A stretch of DNA of 64,000 bases. Origin: Alligator mississippiensis (Eukaryota > Chordata > Crocodylia > Alligatoridae). The stretch lies in assembly GCF_030867095.1 (NCBI RefSeq), contig NC_081833.1:72917395-72981394 (forward strand). The letters run 5' to 3'. Below are positions 40,933-52,401 of this stretch, one piece after another (position 1 is the first letter of the stretch; each line of letters starts with the position of its first letter). A model generated the notes under the pieces. It was not told the DNA's origin. It saw only the letters and a program-made list of their open reading frames with translations, and searched no databases. The position numbers and the translations under genes were made by a program.

Positions 40933-43415
40933 TTTTAAATTTTTTTTAAAAAAAATGATGCCTGGAAAAAGGCCAAATTTCATGATTTTACACTTGAAAA
41001 GTGTCAACCAGGTGTCGCTATGCAACTAGCAACCAGGTAGAATTTACCTTGATTCAGGTTTCTGTTGAAACTAGAAAGCCAACTAAGGATCCTCAGAATT
41101 TTTCTTCAAGTTTCCAAAAGTTTCCAATAAATTCTAGCCCAAGTTTGCTCAAAACTTAGACCTGTAAATCTAAACCGCATGACAACATGAAACTTTGGAT
41201 TCAATTAAGTCACACTTTGAGTTTTTGGACTGAGCCTGAGACTCAAGGCGAAGTTCAAGGAGCCTAAACTGAAGGCAAGCAAAAATGCTTTTTTCTCAGC
41301 TAACTGAAATTAAAAAAAAAAAAAATTATATATATAGCATTGCATACTGAAGCTGGAATCTGGACGGGAGCTTTCCCACTGGTTTCAATGTAGCTGGAGT
41401 TGAAAGCTGAATGCTTGGAGTGTCTAATTTGACCCCGGTGAACATGCAGAACAGTTTATCTCCAGGAATATTATTTCTAAAGGATCTACCAATTCTTTGA
41501 GCAAGAGACTTTTTATTGCTTCCATGCAACTGGTAGCACAGTAGCATCCTGGTCCGATACAATGATACAAATACGTAAAGACCAGAGATTCACAGCAGGT
41601 TTCACTCTCAATTCAGATTTCTCCAAGTGTTCATATTTCCATAATTTTAGTGTGAAAGGGGACAAAAAAAAATACTCTACTACCGTTGGCTTCACAACCC
41701 CCTGCTGGCCGTTGCACGCATGGTGGGAAAGAGTAGCTGATATCAGAGATGCAGAGAGTGTTTTTTCAGAGAAATCTATACCTAGGCAGCAATTTTACTG
41801 GAATCTAAACCATCTCATGCAGGCAAAGAACTTTGAATCCTTGCCAGAAACGATAAACACATCCCATTTGTCTTTCCTTATCTGTTTGGGTTTTCTAATA
41901 ATCACCCCTCATTCCCTTCCGTTCATTTTCGGTGGCTATTATCAGTGGATAGCAATGATATCCTCCCCAGGCAAGAAACACACAACATTTGTGTTAGGAA
42001 ATATGTCTCACCGACGTTGTCCTTTCATCTAAGACACGGTCACAATAGACCTTAGCATCAGAGAGGCAGGGCTGTGAGTGAACTTAATTATGGGGTTTCA
42101 ATTAAGACCTAGCATGGAACAGGTGAACGCTGGAACTCGGGGGACTCTTTTCCGAAATTTTGGCAGAAACATTCATTAAATCAAGCCCACCAAAAAACCC
42201 CATTAGAATCAGTGGCAAATCTCCCTTTGACCTCATCTGAGTCGCTTTGGCCCCAAGCAGATGACACGTGCTGCCATGTATCCTAACATTTAGAAGTATC
42301 ATGCATATACTATAAGACTTAAACCTTAAAGAATATGCTCACCTAAAAGTTGATGAATTTGGATTCTAAATCCTATTTGATTTACACTTTTCTGACAGTC
42401 CCATGCCTATTTTAGAAAGCAAATTGCTTAAATGCTTTGCTGGGTCATAGTCAGAGAAAGCGGTGAGGGAACTTTATGCATTTCATCACCAATATTTCTT
42501 CTCCGCGCGTGTGTATAAAGGGAGTTTTTCATCAATACTTGCTCTACTTAGTGGGATAAATTAACCTGATAAATGCCTCTTGGATGAAAATGCGTATTCT
42601 AACACATTATACTCCCACGTAATAATTTAAAGCCAACTCTGAAACACATGTAACCTTAAGAGTAAATGATTTTCTGTGCACGTAAGGTGAGAAAGGAACA
42701 TTTTAAAATAACATAATCTAGGTAAAACCCAGTGCAATAATGTTTGCTACAAATGTGGGAGTCACTGAGATGGAAGCCAATATCACATTCCTGGAGTCTA
42801 GGGCAGAGAACGTGGAGGGGTTGAGATGAAGTACAGATTTTCTTCTAATCAAATCCAGAAGACATGCTGTAAACCTTATTCTAAGAGGTCCACTAAGTTT
42901 CCAGCATGAACATGACAGGCAAAATTGTAGACTTGATCATTTAAAAAACCTGTGGATTCCTGGGGTTTTGGCTGCATCAGACTTTGAGAAAAGACATGCT
43001 GAAAATTGCTGAGGGGTGCTACCCAACCAAACTGCCAAGAGTTTCAGTCTGCCTCTCTAATACAGAGAGCAGCTGGTTAACTCCCAGATAATTACCTCTC
43101 CATTTCTGCAATCGCTCCACGGTTTGTTTAAGGCAAGGCTGACTGGAGATTTTAGGGACCAAGTCATTCCATTTTGTTCAGTTGTGACAGCAAATAAAAG
43201 TTTGGACTGGTATATGAGACCTCATTATGATCTGCATTTTTTTCATTCGTCTGGTTGTTGTAGGTGTCTTACATGATGGCCTCGTAATTTGGGTAATTGT
43301 AGAAGAAATGCTAGGTTTTGCAACAATGTACTCAGATAGGATGCTTTTCTACCTAAAACAGACAAGCCAAGCTGCCACTTACTGTAAATCTTATTGGGCC
43401 AGATTCTGTCACAGT
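40933..43415. other. 2.5 kb, no gene recognised
   Basis: A 156-codon plus-strand frame (41562-42032) has no recognised domain. The 42480-42700 portion (TGATAAATGCC, ACGTAATAATTTAAAGCC) has enhancer-like texture. No repeats were classified. Confidence 0.3.
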
Positions 43416-44002
43416 GGGAGCATTTACATGTGGACTTTAATGTGCATTAGCCTATTTTAATGTGCATTAAAGCATCACAAAAACATGTTATTTAGCTAAT
43501 ATGCATTAAAATAGGCTAATGCCCATTAAGTGTCACTTAAAAACTGTGGACGTTCATGTGCTCCAGGAGTTGGAGGGCAGCACTTTAATTAGAGCAGCTA
43601 TGAGAGCCGTTCTAATTAAAGCACCTGGAGAGGCACGTGTATCACCGTCCCCATGCTGAAAACTGGCAGCAGGAATGCTTTAGCTAAAGCTCATTGAACA
43701 CGCTTTAGTTAAAGCACTCCTACCCCCCACTTCGCAGTGTGGGGATGCTGAATACACATGATGCTGGAGTCTGCCGGAGCACGGTAATTACCATGTCCAC
43801 CAGACTTGATTAATCTGCTGCTCCAATTAATCAAGCAGATTAATCAAATCTGTAATTATAGCACCTCAGAGCAGCATATATAGGCTCCCTGTGCTCTTTA
43901 TTTCATGCACATTAAGACAGGCTAATGCACATTTTCCTAGTAACTCACAAGGGATTTAATGTGCATTAACTAAAGCACGTTAATGCACGTGTAGATGTGT
44001 CC
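43416..44002. mobile_element. Large palindrome-rich MITE (587 bp)
   Basis: The left end GGGAGCATTTACATGTGGAC and the right end in reverse complement, GGACACATCTACACGTGC, resemble the GGGNGCATCTACATG termini of the smaller copies. Subterminal TTTAATGTGCATTAGCC / GGCTAATGCACATT phrases occur on both sides in opposite orientation. The interior holds nested short palindromes, for example TTTAATTAGAGCAGC...TTCTAATTAAAG (about 43583-43621), GCTTTAGCTAAAGC...GCTTTAGTTAAAGC (about 43677-43715) and GATTAATCTGCTG...CAGATTAATC (about 43808-43846). The 3-bp flanks AGT and ACT match at two positions. It is non-coding. Confidence 0.65.
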
Positions 44003-44229
44003 ACTGAAAAGCACATACCACACAAGCAGTTCTTCTCTCTTCCACAAGGAAAGGTTAACAGAGACAAGTGTATCAGGTTTTTAAATAATTATGTAGGCCA
44101 TCTTCTTCAACCTGTTCAGCCGGGAGTAGTCTCCTACAATGATATTCTTAAATGCTTTGCCCAATCTTTAAATCACTCACATGCTTAGAGGGCAGTTAGC
44201 AGTTTCCTTAAAATATTATAGTTCAACTA

Positions 44230-44350
44230 AGTTATGTTCCCTAGTAGGAAAATTTTTTCTTAGCAAGCTTTTGGGTTTAAAAGCCCTTTGTCAGGCTGAG
44301 GAAGCATCTGCAGTTGGTGTATGCATAGACCAACACGGCTACAATCTATA
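44230..44350 (-). repeat. Dispersed repeat (GTAGCCGTGTTGGTCTATGC...AAGCTTGCTAAG)
   Basis: The reverse complement reads GATTGTAGCCGTGTTGGTCTATGC, then CTCAGCCTGACAAAGGGC, AAAAGCTTGCTAAGAAAAA and TACTAGGGAAC. GTAGCCGTGTTGGTCT is a phrase I know from turtle and crocodile interspersed repeats and from the same family as 24150-24260. The copy appears more complete than the others. Confidence 0.65.
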
Positions 44351-45320
44351 CCCCTCTTTCATAGTAGCTTTACCAGTAATTTCCTTTATGTGAAATGACC
44401 TCTACAGGGTACCCTAAACCATCACTCAGGTTCCTTTGGTATTTATATGTGTATATGAAAAATTAAGCTATGGGTATATATAAAGTTGTCTCTCTCATAC
44501 TCATGAGCCTTGTAGTATTAATACGTTAGTGTACACACTGCATTAGTATAGCCCCGTGCATATGTAAGGTCAATATGTTTCTTTATATATCTCTAGATAT
44601 ATATCTATATCTCTACAGAGATATACATCTATAGATAGATAGATAGTATATTAGTTTTGAAGATTGAACATTCAAACACTTGAAAGCTTAGGAAACGCTT
44701 GAATCAAGGTTATGCATGTGGCTTTATATTTTGTATGGGTGTGTTATAACAGTCTTTAGTTACATTATCACTGCACACCACAAATGCACTGCCAGCTTCC
44801 TACTTCTGTAACAAATGGGGTTGGGGGGGCGAAGTCCAAAAGAAAATAGCCTCATTCGCTATGCAGTCCTGCTTCATTTTTGGCATGCTGTCTACTTTGT
44901 GCAATGAATATAGCAAAATAAAGCAAAAATAGAAAGAGATGATGTCATTTATGTTTGCTCCTTAAGTTGTTCTCAGCAGCTGCAAGAAGAAATTGCAGAC
45001 CAATTCAAATGCTCTGTTGCTGCACGGAGATGGCCTAGGAGCAGTCTGGGGGGCCCAAGGTCTTGCAAGCGAGGGAGCACGCTCAGGGCAAACAGATTCT
45101 CCAGAGAATGTAGTCGCCAAACTCCAACAAAGTATCTACTGTCCACGTGGGCACCGACATCTAACAAAACAACTTGGAGGGTTGTTCTTTATTTATTTTA
45201 TTTTTTTCCTGTAGATATTGCATGCCCGGGCAAACTGAATCTTTCATGTATCCCTGAGGATTTTTTCTTTGCCTCCATTTCTATCCCATTTTATCTCACC
45301 CTTCATTTTCCTACTTCTCA
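44351..45320. other. No gene recognised; AT-rich (TATC/GATA)n at 44573-44650
   Basis: ATATATCTCTAGATATATATC...CTATAGATAGATAGATAG at 44573-44650 is a TATC/GATA-type simple repeat with short hairpins. Nothing else was identified. Confidence 0.5.
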
Positions 45321-45576
45321 GGGCGCATCTACATGAGACGCTTACTGCACATTAACCAAATAACACTGCATAGTAGCATGCTGGTTAAAAACCATGGTAA
45401 TAGCCTACTGCACAGTATTATTAAGCTAATGTGCAGTAAGCATCACCAAAGAACCATGCATTGGTGCTACTACACAGTAACTCTAGTTACTAATCTTTTA
45501 GTTAGTATTTTATTAAGCAAGTACTAAACTAAATGTGGAGGATCTAAGGCGCATTAATGAACATGTAGACGCACCC
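45321..45576. mobile_element. MITE with GGGCGCATCTACATG ends (256 bp), TCA target duplication
   Basis: The left end GGGCGCATCTACATGAG and the right end in reverse complement, GGGTGCGTCTACATGTTC, form the best preserved terminal inverted repeat of this family. Three-base flanks match exactly (TCA at 45318-45320 and 45577-45579), as for Harbinger-type insertion. The interior shows CTGCACATTAACC, AGCTAATGTGCAGTAAGC and TACTGCACAGTA palindromes shared with the copy at 4997-5238. No transposase. Confidence 0.8.
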
Positions 45577-48500
45577 TCAGTGTTGTAACCACCCTCAGGC
45601 AAGAAGGACAGAATTTCCTCGATGTCCCATTTAAAAGAAATCACTGGAGTGCCTTCAAGCAAAGAAGTCCATGTCCCTTCAGGGATACAAGCACTGCTTC
45701 CACAACAGTCCTAGCTGTTGCATGCATGGAAAGCAAAACCTGTCCTGATGCACAACTTCAGGTCTCCAAAGCATGCGTGTCACGCCGTGCCATTATTTAG
45801 TACCTAGTTCTAAATTTTACAAAAATGCTTGAAAGGAGTTTGTTATATTAACCAGCTCATTTCCTTAAAAATGGCATTGGAACATTGCTTATTAGCCTGT
45901 CTGCTATACAACACACATCTGTTTTCTGGAAAGAGTTACAGGAATGCTTCGCCAACTGACTGATCCAACTGGCTGCTCATTCAGAGGTGCTTGCTACTAG
46001 CAACTATAACAAATCAGGGGGGAAAGACACATTTGTGGATTTGACATCAAGAAAAAATTCCATTGATGTGAAGGATTCCAATACCATTTTGTTGGGACTG
46101 TATCAGGCTGTTATAAGAATGGCTATTTCCCCAATTGTATTTTTTTTCCTTGGCTTCTTCAGAGGTACCCTCAACCCCCCAAAGTGGCCAGAAAAGAAAA
46201 CAAAATTAGCTGTGTCTAGGTATTGATTGTCCCCTATGGAAGAAATGGCTAAAGTCTATACTTTTTTTGCACTGTGACAGCTATACATTCACTTCTAGGA
46301 AACTTCCCCAAGACCATAAACATTTGGTTGAAATTTCTGCAGCCCTCTCAGCCAAAATAGGATGAGCTATTGCTCTCTTAGGGAAATATAGGGGGAAGCA
46401 GAAAACAGTGCCGCCGAATCATTTTCTTAACTGAATAGCATGGCAGAAAATGTTATTGTGGTTTGGGAAGCACCTTCTTTTCTTGAGATTTTTTAAAGCA
46501 AGATCTTGGCCACTTATAACCATGATACTTTTTGCAAGAGTTGTAGGTACTATCTCCAACATCCTGTCCAATTAGAGGTTATTCCAGTTCAGCACAGAGA
46601 GAGAGATCTCCCAAGTTGCATGTCTTTGGTGGAGGAAACCTTCCTTGTTTCTTCCTTTTACATGGAAGGGGCTCCAATAGGAGTGACATCCCTAAGGGCA
46701 GCTGGAAGGGCATGGTTTGATGAGGCAGGCATCATTCAAGCCATTTAAGGGTTTGCAGGTCAATACCCTTCAACTCTAATTGGAAACCAACAGGGACCAG
46801 GTTAAAATGAAGGAGCTCAGATGTCCCAGGGAGGAACAGTGCTTACTGCGTGGGCTGCTTCAGCTTTTAGGTTGATTTAAGATATTCTTCATGAAGACAG
46901 CACTATGGTTGTCTGCTACGCAGTTGGCAAAGGCATGGATCACGGAAACGAGGTCTGTCTCCAAAGCAAATGGTCATGGTGTCTTAGCCAGACACAGGTG
47001 GGAAAGGATCTCCTTTGTAACCATAGGTTAGGTGCTTGCAGAATGCAAGCAGTACTCCCACACTAAGAAATAATGGGGTTGAATCCTCAATACAAGGTAT
47101 AAATCCTCCGTCTTGCCTTCTGAGTACTTTCTCCACCCTTGTAGTATATTAGTCACATCTAGACTGACCTTCAATCTTCCTTTTTGCTCATCCAACAGAC
47201 TCCGCGTGTTGATTTGCAGAAGGCACGGGCAAAGTGTACATGGGGTATAGCCCAAAGCACCTCAGATCGTTGTATTCACTGCTTGGCCATGGTCTGGAAT
47301 AAGAGACCCCTTTTGCCCAAGCCCCCTGCACGCAGCCCCAATTACTGATTTACTTGTGCTTGGCCTAAGGTTTGTAAAGTCGTTTGGAAGATGTTTTATG
47401 GCAGAAGCCACCGTCTCCAAGTCAGAGATTGGATCGCGATGGTGCGGAAGACGGTAATTGGCCTGGGCTACCGTGTCTATCTTGTATTCTTTGATGGTAC
47501 ACTATGTATCTTGTGGTCTGCAAGTTCATTTATTGCCTTGCAGCCTGTGCTTTGGAATTGCCCTCTGACAGTGGCTTTCTGATGTGCCGTTCAAATGCAC
47601 ATTGCTTTTCAGCCCGTATTTTTATTACGGCGAGGAAGCCTGCCTATAGCTTTAGACTGCTGCGAATATCTTAGGGCCGTGTCCCAACAAGTATCACTTT
47701 CCAATTTCATTCCCCTCAAGAAGCTCTGTCAACAACTTCTCCCACTTCCATTAATCTTGGATTTTACCATCTCATAGCCTCCAATTCTCTCAGCTCCCTT
47801 AAAGATGTGACCAGTGTTTCTGCTCAAGTGCTGACAATCGCTGTTTCTCATTCTTACGTGGAGCTGCTCCCACTGCTAAGAGCCACATGCAGCTTTAAAT
47901 AATACCTATTCATCAGTAATGGATACAGAGAGCCAGCTCTGGATTTCCACACCGAGGGACTGATGTGTTTTACATACCTTTCCTTTCTCAAAAGGGATTT
48001 TCTGTCTCTGAGCACTAAATATGAGAAGCATTTTTCAAATTCTTTGACAGAATGCTTTTAACGTATCGGGGGGGTTAATAAATCTTTGCCATTTGTCCTA
48101 TTCACTTTTTATTCCTAATGAAGTATTGATCAGGAATGGTGAGGGGGGTTTCTGCTCCTCAGCCTGGAGTGAAAGTGATGTATTGCCCTGCTGGGACTCC
48201 CATGCAAACAGATTTGCTTGGAGCAGTGGGCTGCTCAGTCCTCCGGGCCTTCCCCCTGACAGTAAGGAAACTTGAAGAAAGAGCATTAAAATCATGCCAG
48301 ACCACCAACCTGTCAGCGTTCCCCCATTCCCCGCAGCTTTCAGACAGGCTTTTTCGTTGCATTGCTCCTGCTGAACGCGAGCACTGAACTGCTCCAGGAC
48401 AGAAGCAACTCATCATCCACTTGCAGACAGGGGTGGGGCCGAACCAAAAACCCAAATGCACCCTCAATGGCGGGGACAGGAAATCAGAAGCAGATAATAA

Positions 48501-48974
48501 AGGGCGATGAACGACCAAAGACGTTCTAGGAACAGATCTGCATTCCTGCACACCCCCCGGGCAAGGGTTGGCATTTGATTTCTGGCTCTCCAGAGGTTGT
48601 GCTGCTGCTGCTGCTTCTGTTCAGAGCCCGAAAAGGAATCTTGTAAGTCTCACACAAGCCTGACTCCATTGATATGCTTCCACACCAATTGAATTAGACT
48701 GCCACTTGATTTACATCCTACATCTTGGATGCATCAGCCTCTGAAACACAACCCCATCTCCTACCATGCCAAATGTGCACATGGTGAGTTCCTTTATAAG
48801 CATTTGTCTGTCTCTTGGGACAGTAGAGTTGGGCCAAGTGAGGCATCAGCTGGTTGGACATCTGCAAGTGTGGCTGTAGAGCCCAGTTCTTGAATGATAG
48901 TCCCTTCCTTAGGAGTCTTGGAGCAGCAGAGACTTCCTATGCTTGAAGACGGGTGATTGCACCCAATAGCTTGC
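45577..48974. other. 3.4 kb, no gene recognised
   Basis: No repeat or exon could be classified. The 47990-48130 part (ATGAGAAGCATTTTTCAAATTC, GGTTAATAAATCTTTGCC) is repeat-free and enhancer-like. The longest frame (130 codons, minus, 48159-48551) has no recognised content. Short CTGCTG repeats lie at 48600-48616. Confidence 0.3.
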
Positions 48975-49075
48975 TACTGGGCACAAATTGCAATAGCAGC
49001 TTTTTTTTCCAGCTACTCAGTTGGTCTAATAAAAAATATATCAACATCTGCTTGAAGAACCTTGCCTGCCCAGCC
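48975..49075 (+). repeat. Dispersed repeat (TTGGTCTAATAAAAAATATATC...GAACCTTG)
   Basis: CTACTCAGTTGGTCTAATAAAAAATATATCAACATC...GAACCTTGCCTGCCCAG carries the GGTCTAATAAAAGATAT phrase of the family at 3305-3400. Confidence 0.55.
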
Positions 49076-52000
49076 CCTTCCTTATGTATCTATCAGTCCT
49101 GACCGTGGTGCGGGTTCTTCTTGAGGTTTCTTCTTTCCTTTGCATGTCGGCTTTCCTCAAAAGCTTTTGTTCCATGCTTAATAGACTTCGATAATATGGC
49201 ACAATGAAGCAACCTCCTTCAAATCCACTCTTGAATAGGGGGGCATGTGATAAGGTCACTCTCAGGGGGTTGAGCATTAAGGGAAGCAGCGCATTTCTTT
49301 GACCTTCTCACCGTTGTGTGGGACAATCCAATGTAGTATGTTCAAATCTGAAACACTGCTGCCCTGTGGACACCTGGCATTATTTAGACTGTTTCTCCCT
49401 TATCAGATTTACTGTCATTTAGAGGTACACAACACGGAAAGACTTCCTTTTGTGAAGTGCTTTGTGAACTATAAACCAATTTCCTTCAGGGATGACCCAA
49501 AGACAATTGATGTCAATGGCTTTGCTTCAGACCCATAAACATTTAGCAACAGAGTTAGGCCAACAAAAAGTCAAGCCTTGAAGATTTTCCTTAGTATTTA
49601 TTCAAGCAAAGCTCCTCTCAGGTGGTCAAGTTTTCAAAAAATACCTCGGGCCCTTTGGCTGTCGGTGAAGAGAGGCTTCAAAGGGCCTGGTTCATTTCTG
49701 AAAACAGGAGTGAGCCTCCAGCATCGCTTAGATTTCATAGGAAAATGTTCCAGTAATAAAATAAAATAAAATAAAATAAAAAATTGAGGAAAGTTCTGTA
49801 GAATTGGCCAATCATCTGTAAGAGGTTTTGGTGTTAAAAGGAAAATGCACACAAGAATGTTCAAATCTGCTGCAAGAGCAAGCTGTCTTTCCAGTTCAAT
49901 AATTTTATGGGCACATGGAGGTCTATAAGTGTTGCCATAGTTAATATGTAAAATATGCTGCATGTAGAAGAGATTAAGAGAATACTGGCACAGTGGGAGC
50001 AGCTTGGATAACTTTTTTTTAGGGTACGGGCCCCGGGGACACTGAGTAGGACAAGTCATGCCGTCCCTCTTCGGGGCTACTGGTAGGTTGAAGTCCTCAA
50101 ATCTCCTTCAAAAGGAGCCTCAGTCTCAACTGATCCTTGGGAGCTCTCCAGAGGTAGAAAACTGGTGTAGATCCAAGGTCATAGTCTGATCTTCTTCTCC
50201 TCCATCCATGAGCCCCATCAAAATATTAGGAGCCATTGTAGAGATAGTGAAGCATCTATGGCAGCTGTTTCTACATATGAGCATAGCGGCTCTTCTGTGC
50301 AATAGGTATCCAGCAGACAGTGTCAGGTATAGGGGAACTGGGGGAGAAAAAGACACAGATCAATAATTATTCAATTATTTTTCTGTAGCGCACCACACAC
50401 ACCCCTCTTCATTTATACAAAGCCACTCTCGGTTAGATAGGACCAGGGTTTGCATGATTTCTAGGAAACCTATTGAATTTATTAGGAGTTTAAAAACTGA
50501 TTGCAGTGTTTCCAGAATTTAGTCTGGTATGGACATTACTGGTACAGCCCATTGCTTCTTAGATGGTGAAACTAAGATGTATTATCCTGGTTTGAACCAG
50601 GTTTGCCTTTTTAACACCTAAACAACATTGAACTTGAAATGTGTTGCAAGTCTGGCCCTTCTGATCCTGAAGTCTTAATGTTATAGGGTATTTCCAGATG
50701 CTCGATGTCTACACTTCCACTCCCCCTAAAATCTGCTAAGAGAGGATAGATTGATTAATAATCATATTAGAGCCTTTGGAAAACCTACAGCTTCATCTTC
50801 TACAGATGGCCAACATCTGGAGAATCCACCAGACTTCCCTTTCACCGTTGTCACCTCTTCTTCATCACTCTGTATATATGTTGTTTAGAGCCACAACAAG
50901 GCTATATAACAACTAGAAGCAGTATCCCCCTCTGTCTCTTGCAAATAAAGAACCATGCTGGAAATTATTCCCATTAAGCTCATCTTCTAGGAAAAAAACT
51001 AAGAGATGAATAAAGAATTTATGCCCCAAACCTTAATTGTTGTTTTTGGTTTTGGCTTCTTTCATGGAAATGTAGTCCTTACCTAGGTGTCACTTCAAAC
51101 TTAAGATTTCAACCCTACAGACCTTCGCTTCTACTAATAATCCTATGGAAATTGCATATTGTTGTAGCATGGTGAAAGGGAACTACTCATGTACTATTGT
51201 AGGAGGTTTGGGATCTTCAGCGGACACTTTGATGGAGGATCCCTGTGGGTAGTGCCAAGGATTGGATTTAATCGGGTCCTAATAAAAGTCTGCATTAATA
51301 AAACAGGATCGAAGAGTACTCACAACTCTCACAGGTGTTACTACATTGGAAAGAACTGTATTTAGTAGTAAGGACAAAGAAATAATACACCAGGATTTCT
51401 AACAATTTTCTTCTGCATAGCCAGAGTACTATACTAAGATGGATCATCCTCATTCATCCATATCATTAAAGAACGAGTAATGAATCCAGTAAGGAATCCA
51501 GTTGATTGGTTGATATGCATTTAATTTTCCCCATGATTAGTCTAGTGAGAGTAGGGAGGGAGTGGGGGGAAAAAGAGTGAAAAATCTCAGGATGAACTTC
51601 ATTTCTTCAGAAACTACAGCCACTACATTTAGACAAAAATCAAACACACCAATATTTGTTGGAAGAGAGAAACCCTACTGCTAAAGACAACCTTAGGAGC
51701 AATAGCAGACACAAAATCAGTTATTACTTTTCAGTGTCACATAGCATCAAAAACAGTCAATGAAAATACATATGACAGACAACAGGGTACAGATCAGGGA
51801 GCTAATTTTCTCTTTTCTGAGAGAAGTTAGACTACTGCCTGGGACTCAACATTACCAGGATGATGCTGCCAATCTGGGTAGTAGTCCAAAGAAAAGGAGC
51901 CAAAGTAATAACAGAACTGGAAGGAATGAACCCATGCATAAAATTTTGAAAAATGAACAATTAATTTGAGATAATTATTTTATTCTTGCCATAGCATCAT

Positions 52001-52079
52001 GCACACCTGTCATTCTGGTGATATAAATGAAAATAAATCAAGAAAAAGATCATCTAAGGAGGAATATTGGGTCTTAAAA
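49076..52079. other. 3 kb, no gene recognised; (AAATA)n at 49754
   Basis: Only the (AAAAT)n microsatellite at 49754-49780 is classifiable. A 141-codon minus frame (49634-50059) has no identifiable content. Confidence 0.35.
49754..49780. repeat. (AAAAT)n microsatellite
   Basis: About five perfect AAAAT/TAAAA units. Confidence 0.9.
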
Positions 52080-52401
52080 TCAGAGAATCAGAGAAACTGA
52101 GGGTTACATTCCAGGAGGCCACATCTAGTTCATCTAGTCCTCAGGAGGTCACATCTAGTCCAACCCCCTGCTCCAAGCAGGACCAGCCCCAACTACATCA
52201 TCCCAGCTAAGGCTTTGTCTTAAAAACCTGCAAGGATGGAGATTTCACCCCTCTGGTTAGCCTGTTCCAGTGCTTCGCCACCCTCCTAGTGAGAAAGTTT
52301 TTCCTGATATCTAGCCTAAACTTCCCTTGCTGCAACTTGAGCCCATTGCTCCTTGTCCTGTCATCTGCCACCGCTGAGGACAGTCCAGCTCCATCCTCTT
52401 T
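52080..52401 (-). mobile_element. CR1 LINE 3' fragment with a 30-bp internal duplication
   Basis: The plus strand has TCAGAGAATCAGAGAAACTGAGGG, then CAGGAGGCCACATCTAGTT (52112-52131) and the near-identical CAGGAGGTCACATCTAGTC (from 52142), so the segment after the 3' octamers is duplicated with a 30-bp offset. It continues through CCAACCCCCTGCTCCAAGCAGG and the GTGAGAAAGTTTTTCCTGATATC block to TCCAGCTCCATCCTC. Minus orientation, 5'-truncated. Confidence 0.9.

Noticed and set aside
41562..42032. 156-codon plus-strand frame
   Set aside because: No recognisable domain, no splice signals and no repeat explanation; the length is compatible with chance in 64 kb.
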